Source: Dryomyza anilis
Taxonomy: Eukaryota > Arthropoda > Insecta > Diptera > Dryomyzidae
Reading direction: 5' to 3'
Assembly: GCA_951804985.1 (NCBI GenBank)
Contig: OX638133.1
Location: 4,794,501 to 4,858,500, forward strand
DNA length: 64,000 nucleotides
In this document: positions 44,546 to 54,104 of the stretch, piece by piece
How the letters are laid out: every line of letters begins with the position of its first letter
How positions within the stretch are numbered: the first letter of the stretch is position 1
Position numbers and translations under genes: made by a program
The notes under the pieces: model-generated
Seen by the model: the letters and a program-made list of their open reading frames with translations, nothing else
What the model was told of the DNA's origin: nothing
Databases searched by the model: none

Positions 44546-44656
44546 TAATGGCAAACCTTACTAAAAAGAAATGTCAAAAGAGCGGCAAGAAATATGGCGT
44601 CGTTTGCTGTAAACCCTTGAAAAAAACTTTTGTAGCGCTCTTATTGAAAAACCCTT
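44546..44656. mobile_element. Mariner (DD41D) deletion derivative, 5' leader joined to 3' TIR
   Basis: ATGGCAAACCTTACT..AAAAG then AATGTCAAAAGAGCGGCAAG, AATATGGCGTCGTTTGCTGT is the reversed 5' leader of the element at 38,021, abutting ACTTTTGTAGCGCTCTTATT-GAAAAACCCTT-TA, the 3' terminal repeat in forward orientation. No coding sequence remains. The same odd arrangement occurs at 53,864-54,101. Confidence 0.7.
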
Positions 44657-44679
44657 TATAAGTACTTTAATTTTGAAAT

Positions 44680-44842
44680 TTCATTGATCTAGCTCTTTTA
44701 GTTTTCCTGTAATCGTGATTTCAACAGAAAGTTTGATAGATAGACGGACATCGCAAATCGACACAAAAGGTCACGCCGATCATACCCGACACACTTACTG
44801 CTGGTAGTTCAAACGAATGAACTCTTAGTGTAGGGTCTAAAA
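44680..44842 (-). mobile_element. DINE-1-like fragment, degraded
   Basis: TTTCATTGATCTAGCTCTTT, GATTTCAACAGAAAG, AGACGGACATCG-CAAATCGA, GGTCACGCCGATCA and GAACTCTTAGTGTAGGGT follow the order of copy 2 (27,597-27,830). The GTCY core is reduced to about two units. Confidence 0.75.
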
Positions 44843-46080
44843 ATAATTAGTGAAAAATACAAAATGAAGAAAGAATTTTAGATATCACTTTTTATGTTAT
44901 AAATTTCCACACAATTTAAAAAGAATATTTTGAAAAATTCTAAATAAATTCTAAAGTAAAAATAATAGAAAAGATTTTTATGATTTAAATTTTGCACAAA
45001 ATATAACAAAAATCAATTTCAAATCTAAAAATAAAGCAAAATTGTATTTGAAACATTACGACATAAATAAACCCCAAAAGCGGATGCTTCACACTAACAA
45101 AAAAAAAATATCAAAACATAATATGTGCCATAAATATAAACGACAGCCAATAAATTAGAAATCGTCATTGACACCCCCAATGAGCAAGATCATAAAATGC
45201 CATAACAGACTAATTAAACTGGGAAAAACCACAAACGAAATAAAATTTTTATTTTGGGAAAATTAATTAAAAAATACAAAATTTCACATAATATTAAAAA
45301 GAACAACAAATTTTCGGGTGCAAATAAATTTTAGATTAAATTCAAATCAAGAATTTTAGTGCTATAAACATTAAAGCTTAGAATATAAAATTAGAATTAA
45401 AATGCTAAAAATTGCAAATGATCTAAGCCAAACAGAAAACAAAATCTGAGGCATTATTTTTTATTTCTTGGTTGTTTTAGAATCAAATGCGTCATCGGTG
45501 ATATTTTTGTTATATTCAAAACTAGTTTTATTTTTTTTTTAATTTAAATTTAAAGCTAAATAGCGCATTTAAGCCGAAAAACATGCAAATTTGTTGAAAT
45601 ATTCAAATATTTTTGCAAAAAGCTCTGTCAAAGCTGCGATCGAGTGCAAGCGGGCAGCAAAGCTTTATAATAGCTGGCACGCGAGAAGAACGCGAAAAGA
45701 GCAACCATAAAATACAACAACACAAAACTGCAGATGATCTTTACAACAACAACGAACGCCTAGAATTAACACTTGCCCAAAGAGCTTTTTTTTCTTCTTT
45801 TGCACAGCAAAAAGCACGAAGTCTTTCGTCTTAACGCTCGTTATGCGCTGCGACAGCGTCGTCACGTACTTCGTGCGCAAATCGTGGAAGCTCTGCACAA
45901 GGCACCCAAAGAAGTCGCTGCGCGTCGCGTCGCATTCTGTGCAGAGCTTTTTGGACAAGTTTTGCTGCTGTTGCTGTTGTTGTTGTTGTTGTTGGTGCCG
46001 CTGCTACTGCTGGTGCTTGTGGTGTTGCTGGTGCTAGTGATCGGTGGCTCGACGTCGTGGTCTCGCATTCGCATCCACCG
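44843..46080. other. AT-rich DNA grading into a GC-richer promoter-like island (45,600-46,080)
   Basis: 44,843-45,600 shows nothing specific. From 45,600 the base composition becomes balanced, with CpG words (GTCGTCACGTACTTCGTGCG, GCGCGTCGCGTCG) and a TTGCTG/TTGTTG trinucleotide tract at 45,960-46,040. Several overlapping frames of 64-103 codons on both strands are driven by the trinucleotide repeats (runs of L, C or N/S/T) and are not called. A 12-bp perfect stem is annotated separately. Confidence 0.4.
45888..45949. repeat. Perfect 12-bp stem-loop (AAGCTCTGCACA..TGTGCAGAGCTT)
   Basis: AAGCTCTGCACA (45,888-45,899) and TGTGCAGAGCTT (45,938-45,949) are exact reverse complements, with a 38-base GC-rich spacer. 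It lies about 140 bp upstream of the candidate transcription start, so it could be a protein-binding dyad or a transcribed hairpin. Confidence 0.5.
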
Positions 46081-46084
46081 TTAG

Positions 46085-46118
46085 TTAGTCTTCTGTTCAA
46101 TCTGCTCGAATGCAGACG
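46085..46118 (+). promoter_or_regulatory. Candidate core promoter: initiator plus DPE at +28
   Basis: TTAGTC at 46,085-46,090 differs by one base from the fly initiator TCA(G/T)T(C/T). Taking its A (46,087) as +1, the sequence at +28 to +32 (46,114-46,118) is AGACG, matching the downstream promoter element RGWYV at exactly the required distance. There is no TATA box upstream, as usual for DPE promoters. Context (GC-richer island upstream, AT-rich leader and GTAAGT donor downstream) fits a plus-strand start. Both motifs are short and chance remains possible. Confidence 0.35.
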
Positions 46119-46603
46119 CGCGCGCTCTCTCAAGACGCAATTCCAACGCCGTGTGACGATTTGAAAAATTTTAATACAAAAACATTCAAATAAAATTTAA
46201 AATTAATTAAAAATTCAAATTTGGAACCTAACAAATGCGTGTGTGTTTGTGTGCGCTTAACAATTAATAATTACTAAAAATTCAAGACAAAATCAGAATT
46301 CTGATTGGAGTAGTCGCCGCAATAAAATTAGTAAAAACCAAAAAAAAAAGTAAAATCTAATTGATTGTGGGCGTTCTAGAACAGCAAGAACAAATAATAA
46401 ATAAAAAATAAAAAAAAAACGTTGAAAAAGTTTTAAAAACTTGAAGTGCTTAAATTGGCGTTTGACAAAATTAAAGCTCGAACAATAATCAATTTAAACA
46501 AAATTTAAAATTAGTGCAAAAAAACAGTGCAGATTTTTATTTTCGGAAATATTTTGGACAATTACACAAAAAAACAAACGGAGTACTCCATTTTTAACAA
46601 AAA
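46087..46603 (+). other. Candidate 5' UTR exon with GTAAGT splice donor
   Basis: From the putative start the sequence runs about 517 bases to AACAAAAA|GTAAGTTT (donor at 46,604), a good fly 5' splice site apart from A instead of G at -1. The leader is A-rich, as in many long fly 5' UTRs. A small upstream frame of 27 codons (46,110-46,193) begins with ATGCAGACG. No long coding frame follows before the donor, so coding would start in a later exon, possibly beyond this window. The gene cannot be identified. Confidence 0.3.
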
Positions 46604-46609
46604 GTAAGT

Positions 46610-47559
46610 TTATTTTAATTTTTTAAATGAAATTTATATTTTTAAATTAAATTTAAAAAAAACAGCATTTCTATAATTTAAAACTGCAAACTCAATTTTC
46701 AGCTATCAGGTAGCATTTATAGAAAATTATAAAAGTATTTTTGCGCTCTTTTTAGCTACCGTTTCAAGAACATTAAGAAAGAAGTTTTCCAAAAATTTTT
46801 AAACCCTTATTATCTTCGAATTGTCACAGCAAATTTTAATATAAACAGGAATTCAATTATTCCACTGACATTTTATGATATTTGGTTCTAAACTTGATAT
46901 TTTAATATAAAAAATAATGCTATTTCCTTTTTGTAAAGTTCTGTACATTTTTAACTAAAAAGTTGATTAAAAGGTTCTTAAATTTAAATTCTAATTAAAA
47001 ATATTAATTTTATTCTAAACTTAAACTATTTTTCATTTAAAAATTCAAATATTTTTGAAATTAATTTCAAAATTGATTTAAAAGTTTTTATTATAATTCA
47101 AAAGTTTTTCGATCAAATTTTTGATATAAAAAAAATATATCAACTGTTAGAATATGTTAAGAATTTAAGTAAAACATTAAAAAAAAAAAATTTAAAAACT
47201 TTACCAAATAAATTATCTAAAACACTTTTTGATTAAATTTTCCAAAAATATGATATAAGGTTCTTAAATTTATAGGCCCTATTACTAAAAAATCACAAAA
47301 ATTTCACGCATTTGCTTCGATTTCTGTACCGAAAACCATTTAATATGTTCGAAAATATAAATTTTTAACCTAGTAGGTATTAATAAAAACGTTAAACTGG
47401 AAGATTCCGCAAATAAAGTAATTGATTTGCTGCGAAATAGCAAATACTTTTTTTTTACTATTTATATGATTCAATGTATTATGAAAAGTATTTTTATTGT
47501 TCGGGTGTAAACATTTATATCGGGTGTATACTTTTTTTACAAAACTTATTTTCGTATTT
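46610..47559. other. AT-rich non-coding DNA
   Basis: No gene or element recognised; possibly intron of the candidate gene starting at 46,087. The 81-codon reverse frame (47,370-47,615) ends in the SINE and is not called. Confidence 0.35.
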
Positions 47560-47660
47560 CGTCGGTAGCTCAAGGTTAGTGCGTTGAACTGCGAGTCAAA
47601 AGGTCCCCGGCTCAAGTCTGGGCTGGGGCTAACAACACCTTTTCATAGAGAAGATTATTA
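47560..47660 (+). mobile_element. tRNA-derived SINE, copy C
   Basis: GTCGGTAGCTCAAGGTTAG holds an A-box-like word, then GTGCGTTGAACTGCGAGTCA, then a B-box-like GGCTCAAGTCT, and the family tail GGGGCTAACAACACCTTTTC-ATAGAGAAG. It preserves the head best of the three copies. The distance between A- and B-box is close to that of a tRNA. The tail links it to copies at 7950 and 18,495. Confidence 0.75.
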
Positions 47661-48234
47661 CAGCATTTTTTAAAAGTAATATGCATTTTAAAAGTCTAAA
47701 TATGTTATTAATTTGGGTGGTGCATCTTAAATAAAATGAAAAACTTTTGCAAAAAGTTTAAGAAAAGTATTCCGAAACTTTAAATTTCCGAAATTTTAAA
47801 TATATTTCAATTTTTTAAAAATCAAAAACATGTAATCAAAATTTGTGTGACGAAATTTTTTTTTATTAAAATTTTCGCTTCGTCGTCCGTTTCGAAACAC
47901 CGAAAGTGAGTATGATGATTCAGAATGGTATTACGGCTATTACAATTTTGAAATAAATCCCAAAATATTCCACCAAATATATCGTCGTTGCTGTAGAAGT
48001 AAAGGTCACCAACTAAGTACACTTTCAAAATGCTAATTATTAATTTACAATTTTCGATCGATGAACTCAATATTTATACCAAATATTAATAAAATGTGAA
48101 TCTATCAATTGGTATTTCAACTTTAAAAATGTTTCAATTACTTTTTGTAAAAATAACTGACAAAGCTGAAATTTAAGATTTTCATAAAAGTGACTTTTGT
48201 TTTGATTTTGGGTGACTTTTAGTAAGGCTTCGCA
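47661..48234. other. AT-rich non-coding DNA
   Basis: No recognisable feature. Two reverse-strand frames of 82 and 84 codons have no domain or supporting context. Confidence 0.35.
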
Positions 48235-48670
48235 ATTGGGCGCTCGCAAACCGAGCGTGCTCGTATGTACATATTTGTGACAAAAACAATGTTTCAGTGT
48301 ACATGTGTTCGAGCCGCACAACAGTCGTTAACTCGCTGCTGTTAAGTGAGAAACTCGAACTAGCAGCACTTCAATCGTCCATTCGAGCTGAGCATGTAGC
48401 ATTGAACTCGCTGCTCGAGCTTCTGTTAAATGGAGTGCTCGAAATGTACAGCGCTCCAGCATTCCGAGCAGCTCGGAGTTGCTCACTCTTTAAATTATTT
48501 CGTATGCAACAGTTTATTGTCGTTTTTGCTCGTTTATTATTCGATTTTAGGCATGTATTCATTAGGTATGCATTTAAACCAAATTTATCAATTGAGCAAG
48601 CCAACCGAGCGCACGTAATATTGTGGTGCTCGGAGTAGCGCGCTAGCGTAACTGCTCGAAACTCGACAGA
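48235..48670. repeat. GC-richer region rich in GCTCGA/TCGAGC words
   Basis: CTCG or CGAG occurs about 20 times, many as GCTCGAG, AACTCGCTGCT, GAGTGCTCGAA, GCTCGGAG or GAGCGTGCTCG. Density of this self-complementary word resembles the keyword elements elsewhere, although no CAC..AGAAAA ends are seen. The 113-codon plus frame (48,297-48,638) has a Leu/Ala/Ser-rich N-terminal half produced by these words. A real exon cannot be excluded, but no domain is visible. Confidence 0.4.
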
Positions 48671-49069
48671 TCGATCAGTTGTTTATTATTTATGAATTGT
48701 TAAAAATGCATTTGAAAAGTCAAAATGTGTTACGAATCCAGAATAGTATATTTACATTTTAAATAATTGAAAAACTTCAGAAAATATATTTTTTCAAAAA
48801 TGTATTTTTAGTTATTAATAAATTATTTTTCAAAATGATATATATATGATTTCGAATATTATTAAAAATGGAATTCGCATATTACAATTTTGAAATAAAT
48901 CAAAAAAAAATTCTTTTTATGTTAAAAAACACTTTTAAAGGGTATTAATGAAGTTCGGGTATAAAATCTTTCGGGTACACATTAATTCACCAGAAATGTA
49001 TTTTTTAAAATTATTAATTGCATTTTTAAACCTAAATATAACAAAAATATGTTATTAAATCGGGTATTA
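48671..49069. other. AT-rich non-coding DNA
   Basis: Nothing specific beyond AT-rich sequence; no element ends found. Confidence 0.35.
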
Positions 49070-49313
49070 CACGCAGAGAAAAAATTAGATTGCAGTAAAC
49101 ATAATATATTTGACTTTAATTGGCAGCAAACATAAATTTAATAACTTTAATTGGCTGTAATATATATTAACATTTTTTCAATTTGTTTTGTTGTTCATTT
49201 CATAATGTATGATTATAAATCTATATTTAAATAAAATTTTTAAAAGCAAGGGAAATTCATGTAAGTTAGATGTAACATAATATGTTTGCTGCAAAACATA
49301 TTTTCCCTGTGTG
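49070..49313. mobile_element. 244-bp MITE with CACGCAGAGAAAA ends
   Basis: TTA-CACGCAGAGAAAAAATTAG at the left and ATATTTTCCCTGTGTG-TAA at the right are inverted copies (CACGCAGAGAAAA against CACACAGGGAAAA), with TTA/TAA on both sides. The interior has AAACATAATATATTTG, AGCAAACATAAATTTAA and TTAATTGGCTG/TTAATTGGCAG words. It resembles the AACATA keyword family. Non-coding. Confidence 0.75.
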
Positions 49314-49823
49314 TAAAAATTTTAATTTTTGAAAGTTTATTAATGAATCTGAATGTATATTAAAAACTGAACGTTTTCTTTCATTCTTAGAAAAATAACG
49401 TTTTCAATTAAATTTTCTAAAAAACATAATTCAGAAAAATTGTGAATAAAATATTCTGCCAAAATTTGTCCGTTTGAAAATTTAATGTCCGGAATACTTC
49501 GTTTATAATATGACCAATTATATTTGAGTTTGCTCTGAAATTCACTTTCGTTTAAAATACAAATATTTGACACCAAAAATCGAATAGATCTCTAAAATTT
49601 ACTGTAGATCGTAATACAATTATTTTACAACAAAACAAAAATTGAATTCATACTAAAAAAAAACATGAACTGTTTGATTTATATTCAGAAATTAACATTC
49701 AATCGAAATACCAATATATGACAACAAAAATCGAATAGCATTATATTATTCACTTTCGAACGAAGTACAAACATTTGACAGCGAAACTCAAATTGAAAAC
49801 CTGAACTATTTGAACTCGAATAT
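49314..49823. other. AT-rich non-coding DNA
   Basis: No recognisable gene. Two related segments (TTCACTTTCGTTTAAAATAC at about 49,541 and TTCACTTTCGAACGAAGTAC at about 49,750, each followed by ATTTGACA) suggest an old tandem duplication of about 210 bp. Confidence 0.35.
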
Positions 49824-50570
49824 ATATCGTCACTATCATGCCAAAGGGGCGAATGTGTAATTTTTGACATTTGCGTTTTTTTACATTTTGAATGTATACT
49901 GTGCCAAAATCGTGTGCGGTTTTGTTGGATATTTCTAGCCACAAAAGACATAACAAAAAGGGCGAATTCAAAAAATTGAAAATGGTATGCCAAAAGGGCG
50001 AATCTTTTCGTTTTTTTGCCATAACTTTTGATTGGTTTAAGATAAAAGGATAAAGGCATTAAATATTTGATTTTAAAGCACCTATAGATCATCATCATTA
50101 TTTTAAAATATTTTTTAAATTTTTATCATTTGCAAGAAAAATGTTTGGCAAATTATTTTTAAATAATGATGCCAATCGATAGGTGCTTTGAAAAAAAACA
50201 CAATAAATGTCTCTACACCAATATTTTATCTTGCACCAATAAAAAGTTATAGCAAAAAAACGAACAGATTCGCCCTTTTGGCATGATAAGTTTAAAATTT
50301 TTCAAATTTCTTCGTTTTTTTGCTATAACTCTTTATTGGTGTAAAGACATTAATTGTTTGTTTTGAAAGCACGTATCGATTGGCATCATTAATTCAAAAT
50401 ATTTTGCCAAACATTTTTCTTACAAATAGCAAATGGCAAATTAATATTTGGAAAATTATTTTTAAATAATGATGAAAATCGATAGGTGCTTTAAAAAAAA
50501 TCAATTGCCTTACATCACTATTTTATCTTGCATCAATAAAGAGTTATAGCATAAAAATGAAAAATATTTG
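49824..50570. mobile_element. CATGCCAAAAGGGCG hairpin element, copy 1 (right end missing)
   Basis: Left terminus ATATCGTCACTATCATGCC-AAAGGGGCGAATG. Inside, 49,983-50,288 is a hairpin of about 300 bp: CATGCCAAAAGGGCGAATC, GTTTTTTTGCCATAACTTTT and AAAGCACCTAT on one side are mirrored by ATCGATAGGTGCTTT, AAAAAGTTATAGCAAAAAAAC and TTCGCCCTTTTGGCATG on the other. A second hairpin follows to 50,570. The element therefore consists of serial foldbacks. Reverse-strand frames of 137 and 90 codons are repeat-derived. Confidence 0.75.
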
Positions 50571-51535
50571 AAATATTAAAATATCTTTGTATTGAATTTA
50601 CATAAAAAATGTACACAAAAATTTCTTCCAAATAATTGTCAGAATATTTATTTAAAATTAGGCTAAATTCGTTTACTTTGTATTAAAAATTAGAATTCTG
50701 TAATATCAATAAATGATTTTGATCGAGTCAAAACTAAACTTGAAATTTTCTGTAATATTTAAAATTCCACAAAACTCAAATTTAAACTCTTCAATTTAGC
50801 CCTGAACTTAACTTAGTTACTGCATTTTTATAACTTTTTAACATCGTCGTTGTCCAACGCAATTTCCAACGCCAAAGAACTATAATTTTATTTTATTTCT
50901 TAATTAATTATTGTTGAAATTTTGTATTCATTTTATTATTGTTGTTAATATACACTTGCTAACACTTTGTATGTTAACAATAAAATAAATAAAAAAAAAA
51001 GAAAAAAAAACCAACGAATACCATAAAAAGACGCCGTTCGTTTGTTTGTTTATTTGAAATTATTATTACTAACTGCAACGTTTATTAGTTTCCTACCAAC
51101 GACCTTGACTTTTAATACAATTCGCAATTTAATTAAAACTTTTTTATGTGTTCTTTGCAGAATATAAATTTTTTATTATTTTTAATTGCTATTTATGCAA
51201 GCTTGTTAGGCGGCATTTTTCAAAAGTTGTTGTTTGAAAATTCTTAATGAAATTGAAATTTATTTTTAATTATTTTTTAATTACTAAAAAAACAATATTT
51301 TTAAAATATTAATTTTTCATTATTTGAATTGAAAATATTTTTTTAATTTTTTTACATTCTACAAAAAAATATTTTTTAAATTTTATATTTCAGTTTAAAT
51401 TATTTGAATTGAAAATATTAAAAGTAACACATTATATTTGAGGTTATTTTAAAATTATAGTGTTTTTTAAAATTTTTCTGTACCTATTACATTTTATTAG
51501 TTTTTTTTTTATTTTAAAACATAATTAAAACATGA
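50571..51535. other. AT-rich non-coding DNA between two CATGCC elements
   Basis: No gene. It could be the interior of one large CATGCC element or unrelated DNA between a right-truncated and a left-truncated copy; the sequence alone does not decide. Confidence 0.35.
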
Positions 51536-52072
51536 GGGTGCAATTTTTGACATTTGCGTTTTTTTACATTTTTGAATGTTGTTTATCCTCAAGTAGGCTG
51601 TGCCAAAATTGCGTGTCATTTTGTTGGATATTTCTAGTCACAAAGACAAAACCTAAAGGGCGAATTTGAAAATCTTGTCATGCCAAAAGGGCGAATCTAT
51701 TCGTTTTTTCGCCTTAACTTTTTATTGGTATAAGATCAAATAGTGGTGTGAAGGTATTTATTGTTTGTTTTGAAAGCAGCTATCGATCTGCATCATTAAA
51801 TAAAAATATTATGCCAAACATTAATTTGCCATTTGTTACATGCAGGACAAATTTTTTGCAAAATATTTATAATTAATGATGCAGATCGATAGGTGCTTTG
51901 AAGGCAAACAATAATTGCCTTTTCATCACTATTTTATCTTGAACCATTAAAGAGTTATAGCAAAAACCAGAAAAGATTCGCCCATTTGGCATGACGAGAT
52001 TTTCAATTTTTCCAACATTTACCAACATTTTTATAAATGCACATTCGCCCCTTTGGCATGACGGTGACGAAA
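51536..52072. mobile_element. CATGCCAAAAGGGCG hairpin element, copy 2 (left terminus missing)
   Basis: Begins inside the left arm (GCAATTTTTGACATTTGCG) and ends with the complete right terminus CATTCGCCCCTTTGGCATGA-CGGTGACGA at 52,070. The central hairpin is clear: CATGCCAAAAGGGCGAATC..GCAGCTATCGATCTGCATCA is mirrored by TGATGCAGATCGATAGGTGC..GATTCGCCCATTTGGCATG. No coding capacity. Confidence 0.75.
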
Positions 52073-53863
52073 TTTAATTTCCAAACGCAGCATTTGAATA
52101 ACTGCATTGAAAAATGATTTTAAATATTGAATTATTTTGATTTTTATTTTATTTTAAAAAAATCTATAATTCGGTTATGTTCTAAAATTAGTTTTTGATA
52201 AAAATTCACTTTTTTTTTGATAAATTTATTAAAATTGCAATCGATTAATATTTGATGTCGAATGAGAATGATTTAAGTAAAAGTTAAACAAAAGCTATTT
52301 TGAAATTTAAAAGCTTAACGTCCAAATAATAGAAAATGTTTTATTCAATTTCTGCCCATTTAAAAAACACTATCATGACCAGATCATATTCGTCTTATAA
52401 CTGGACGGGTTCTAACAATGTCAAAAATAGAATGTCCAGTTCCAGATAATGTCCCTTATACAATTCTTACTAAAAAAAAATGAAAAATATATGAAATATG
52501 GTAATTTAATTTTAGACTTTAAGATTAAAGCATTATAACGTCCATTTGATATTCAAGAATATACAATTCTTACTTAAACTTGATGCCTATTGTTAGTCAT
52601 AACTTTGTTGAATTGTCTAAACTTAAAAAAGCTCCTCCAAATTTCGATCAATATTACCGAAACCCTCCAAAAAGTAGCACTAATAAAAATCACATAGAAT
52701 ATATTTCACAAACATTGTGCTGCTGACTTCATTTCGAAAAAATGATGATCATCAAAATCATCTGCTCATCGTGCAGGCAGGCAGACAGGCAGGCAGGTTC
52801 TCCTTGAAACAAAAACACCAGTCGATTTAAATATTAACCAATAAAAAAAGCTAAAATTGTACATATTAAATTAAGATTCCGTTTCAAGAAGAAAAAGCGA
52901 AAATAAATTAATAAAAAAAAATATATATTATAAATACAAGGCGTAGCATTCGAACAAATTAACATTTACAGCAAACAAGTTTATATTAACAGAAAATAAT
53001 ATATATAGTATATATTTTACAAGTTAAGAAATCTTTTGCGAGAATTGCGCGCGCAGCGTATGTAAAAATGATACAAATTGAAAAAAACAAAAACAAACAA
53101 AAAAACTGGTTGTAAAAATAACCAATTTACACCGCACTGAAATGACACAAAATCAGGGTTAATTGGCACTGGCTGCGGCTCTTTGCATAAATATTACGAA
53201 ATTACATTCAATTAAAAACGTCAAATGTTTTGCGGATTGAGAACATGCTTGATTTTAAATTGAAAAACAAGCAAAAAAAAAAGTTTAAATAATTACAAAA
53301 AATATTTGCCAAATGCATTATTGAATTGCAATAAACTTTTTGAATGCAATAAACATTTTGAATGTAATTAAATTTTTGAATTGCAAAAAAAAAGCTTAAA
53401 TTCAATAAAAAGCTTAAATTCAATAAACGCTTAAATACAATAAAAATTTGTAATACTTATAAAATAAATGAATTTATAATAGCGTTTAATTGCAATTACA
53501 TTTATTTATTACAATTTAAATTTGTAAACAATAAAAAGTTTTAATTATAACACATTTGATTATCACAAAAAAAAGCTTTTATCAGTTGACATAATCAGCA
53601 AACGTTTTGACTCCACTAGAGCTTTGAACTTTTGATTAAAACAACTTTTAAATGAACTTAAAACAAATAAGTTAAAATTAAATTGATTTTTTTGAATTTA
53701 AATTTTGCTTATATTAAATTGGAAAGCGTTACCATGAAATTTGTCAATATTAACAATTGTTGGATTTATCATCGAATTTTAAAAAAATATTATATCGTTT
53801 TTTTTCAATTTTAAAATAGGCCTTTAATAGTATTCAAAATCATAACACTATTTAAAATAATTT
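52073..53863. other. AT-rich non-coding DNA with (GCAG)n microsatellite
   Basis: No gene. 52,368-52,430 resembles the segment at 7390-7480 (ATCATGACCAGATCAT, TTATAACTGG). 52,770-52,800 is a short GCAG/ACAG microsatellite. 53,330-53,440 has tandem TTGAATGCAATAAAC and AAAAAGCTTAAATTCAAT units. Confidence 0.4.
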
Positions 53864-54101
53864 TGCCATTTCATGATGGTTTTATACGAATTCGAATTTC
53901 GGTAGTAAATATTAATAATTTCGACTCGTTGTTGGCTCGTATATCTTTCCATCATGAAATGGCAAACCTTACTGAAGAGAAATGTCAAAAGAGCGGCAAG
54001 AAATATGGCGTCGTTTGCTGTCCCTGTCGCTCTACTTTTGTAGCGTCCCTGTTGAAAAAAACGTTGAAAAAATTTTGTAGCGCTCTTATTGAAAAACCCT
54101 T
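53864..54101. mobile_element. Mariner (DD41D) deletion derivative with doubled end
   Basis: The reversed 5' region of the mariner (coding start in the reverse frame with YTSQQRVEI, leader, then CTCTACTTTTGTAGCGTCCC-TGTTGAAAAA) is followed immediately by the forward 3' TIR (TTTTGTAGCGCTCTTATT-GAAAAACCCTT) and TA. A further 16-bp inverted repeat (GCCATTTCATGATGG, 53,864-53,879 against 53,949-53,964) brackets the leftmost part. It keeps the start-codon region that the 38,021 copy lost. The 95-codon frame is a reverse reading and not a gene. Confidence 0.72.
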
Positions 54102-54104
54102 TAT

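Noticed and set aside
45773..46084. 103-codon frame with long Leu/Val runs near the candidate promoter
   Set aside because: Caused by the TTGCTG/TTGTTG trinucleotide tract; all frames on both strands are open there, and the putative transcript starts downstream of it.
49685..50098. 137-codon reverse-strand open frame
   Set aside because: More than half lies in the CATGCC hairpin element, whose repeated arms keep stops sparse; an overlapping 90-codon frame in another phase shows the same effect.
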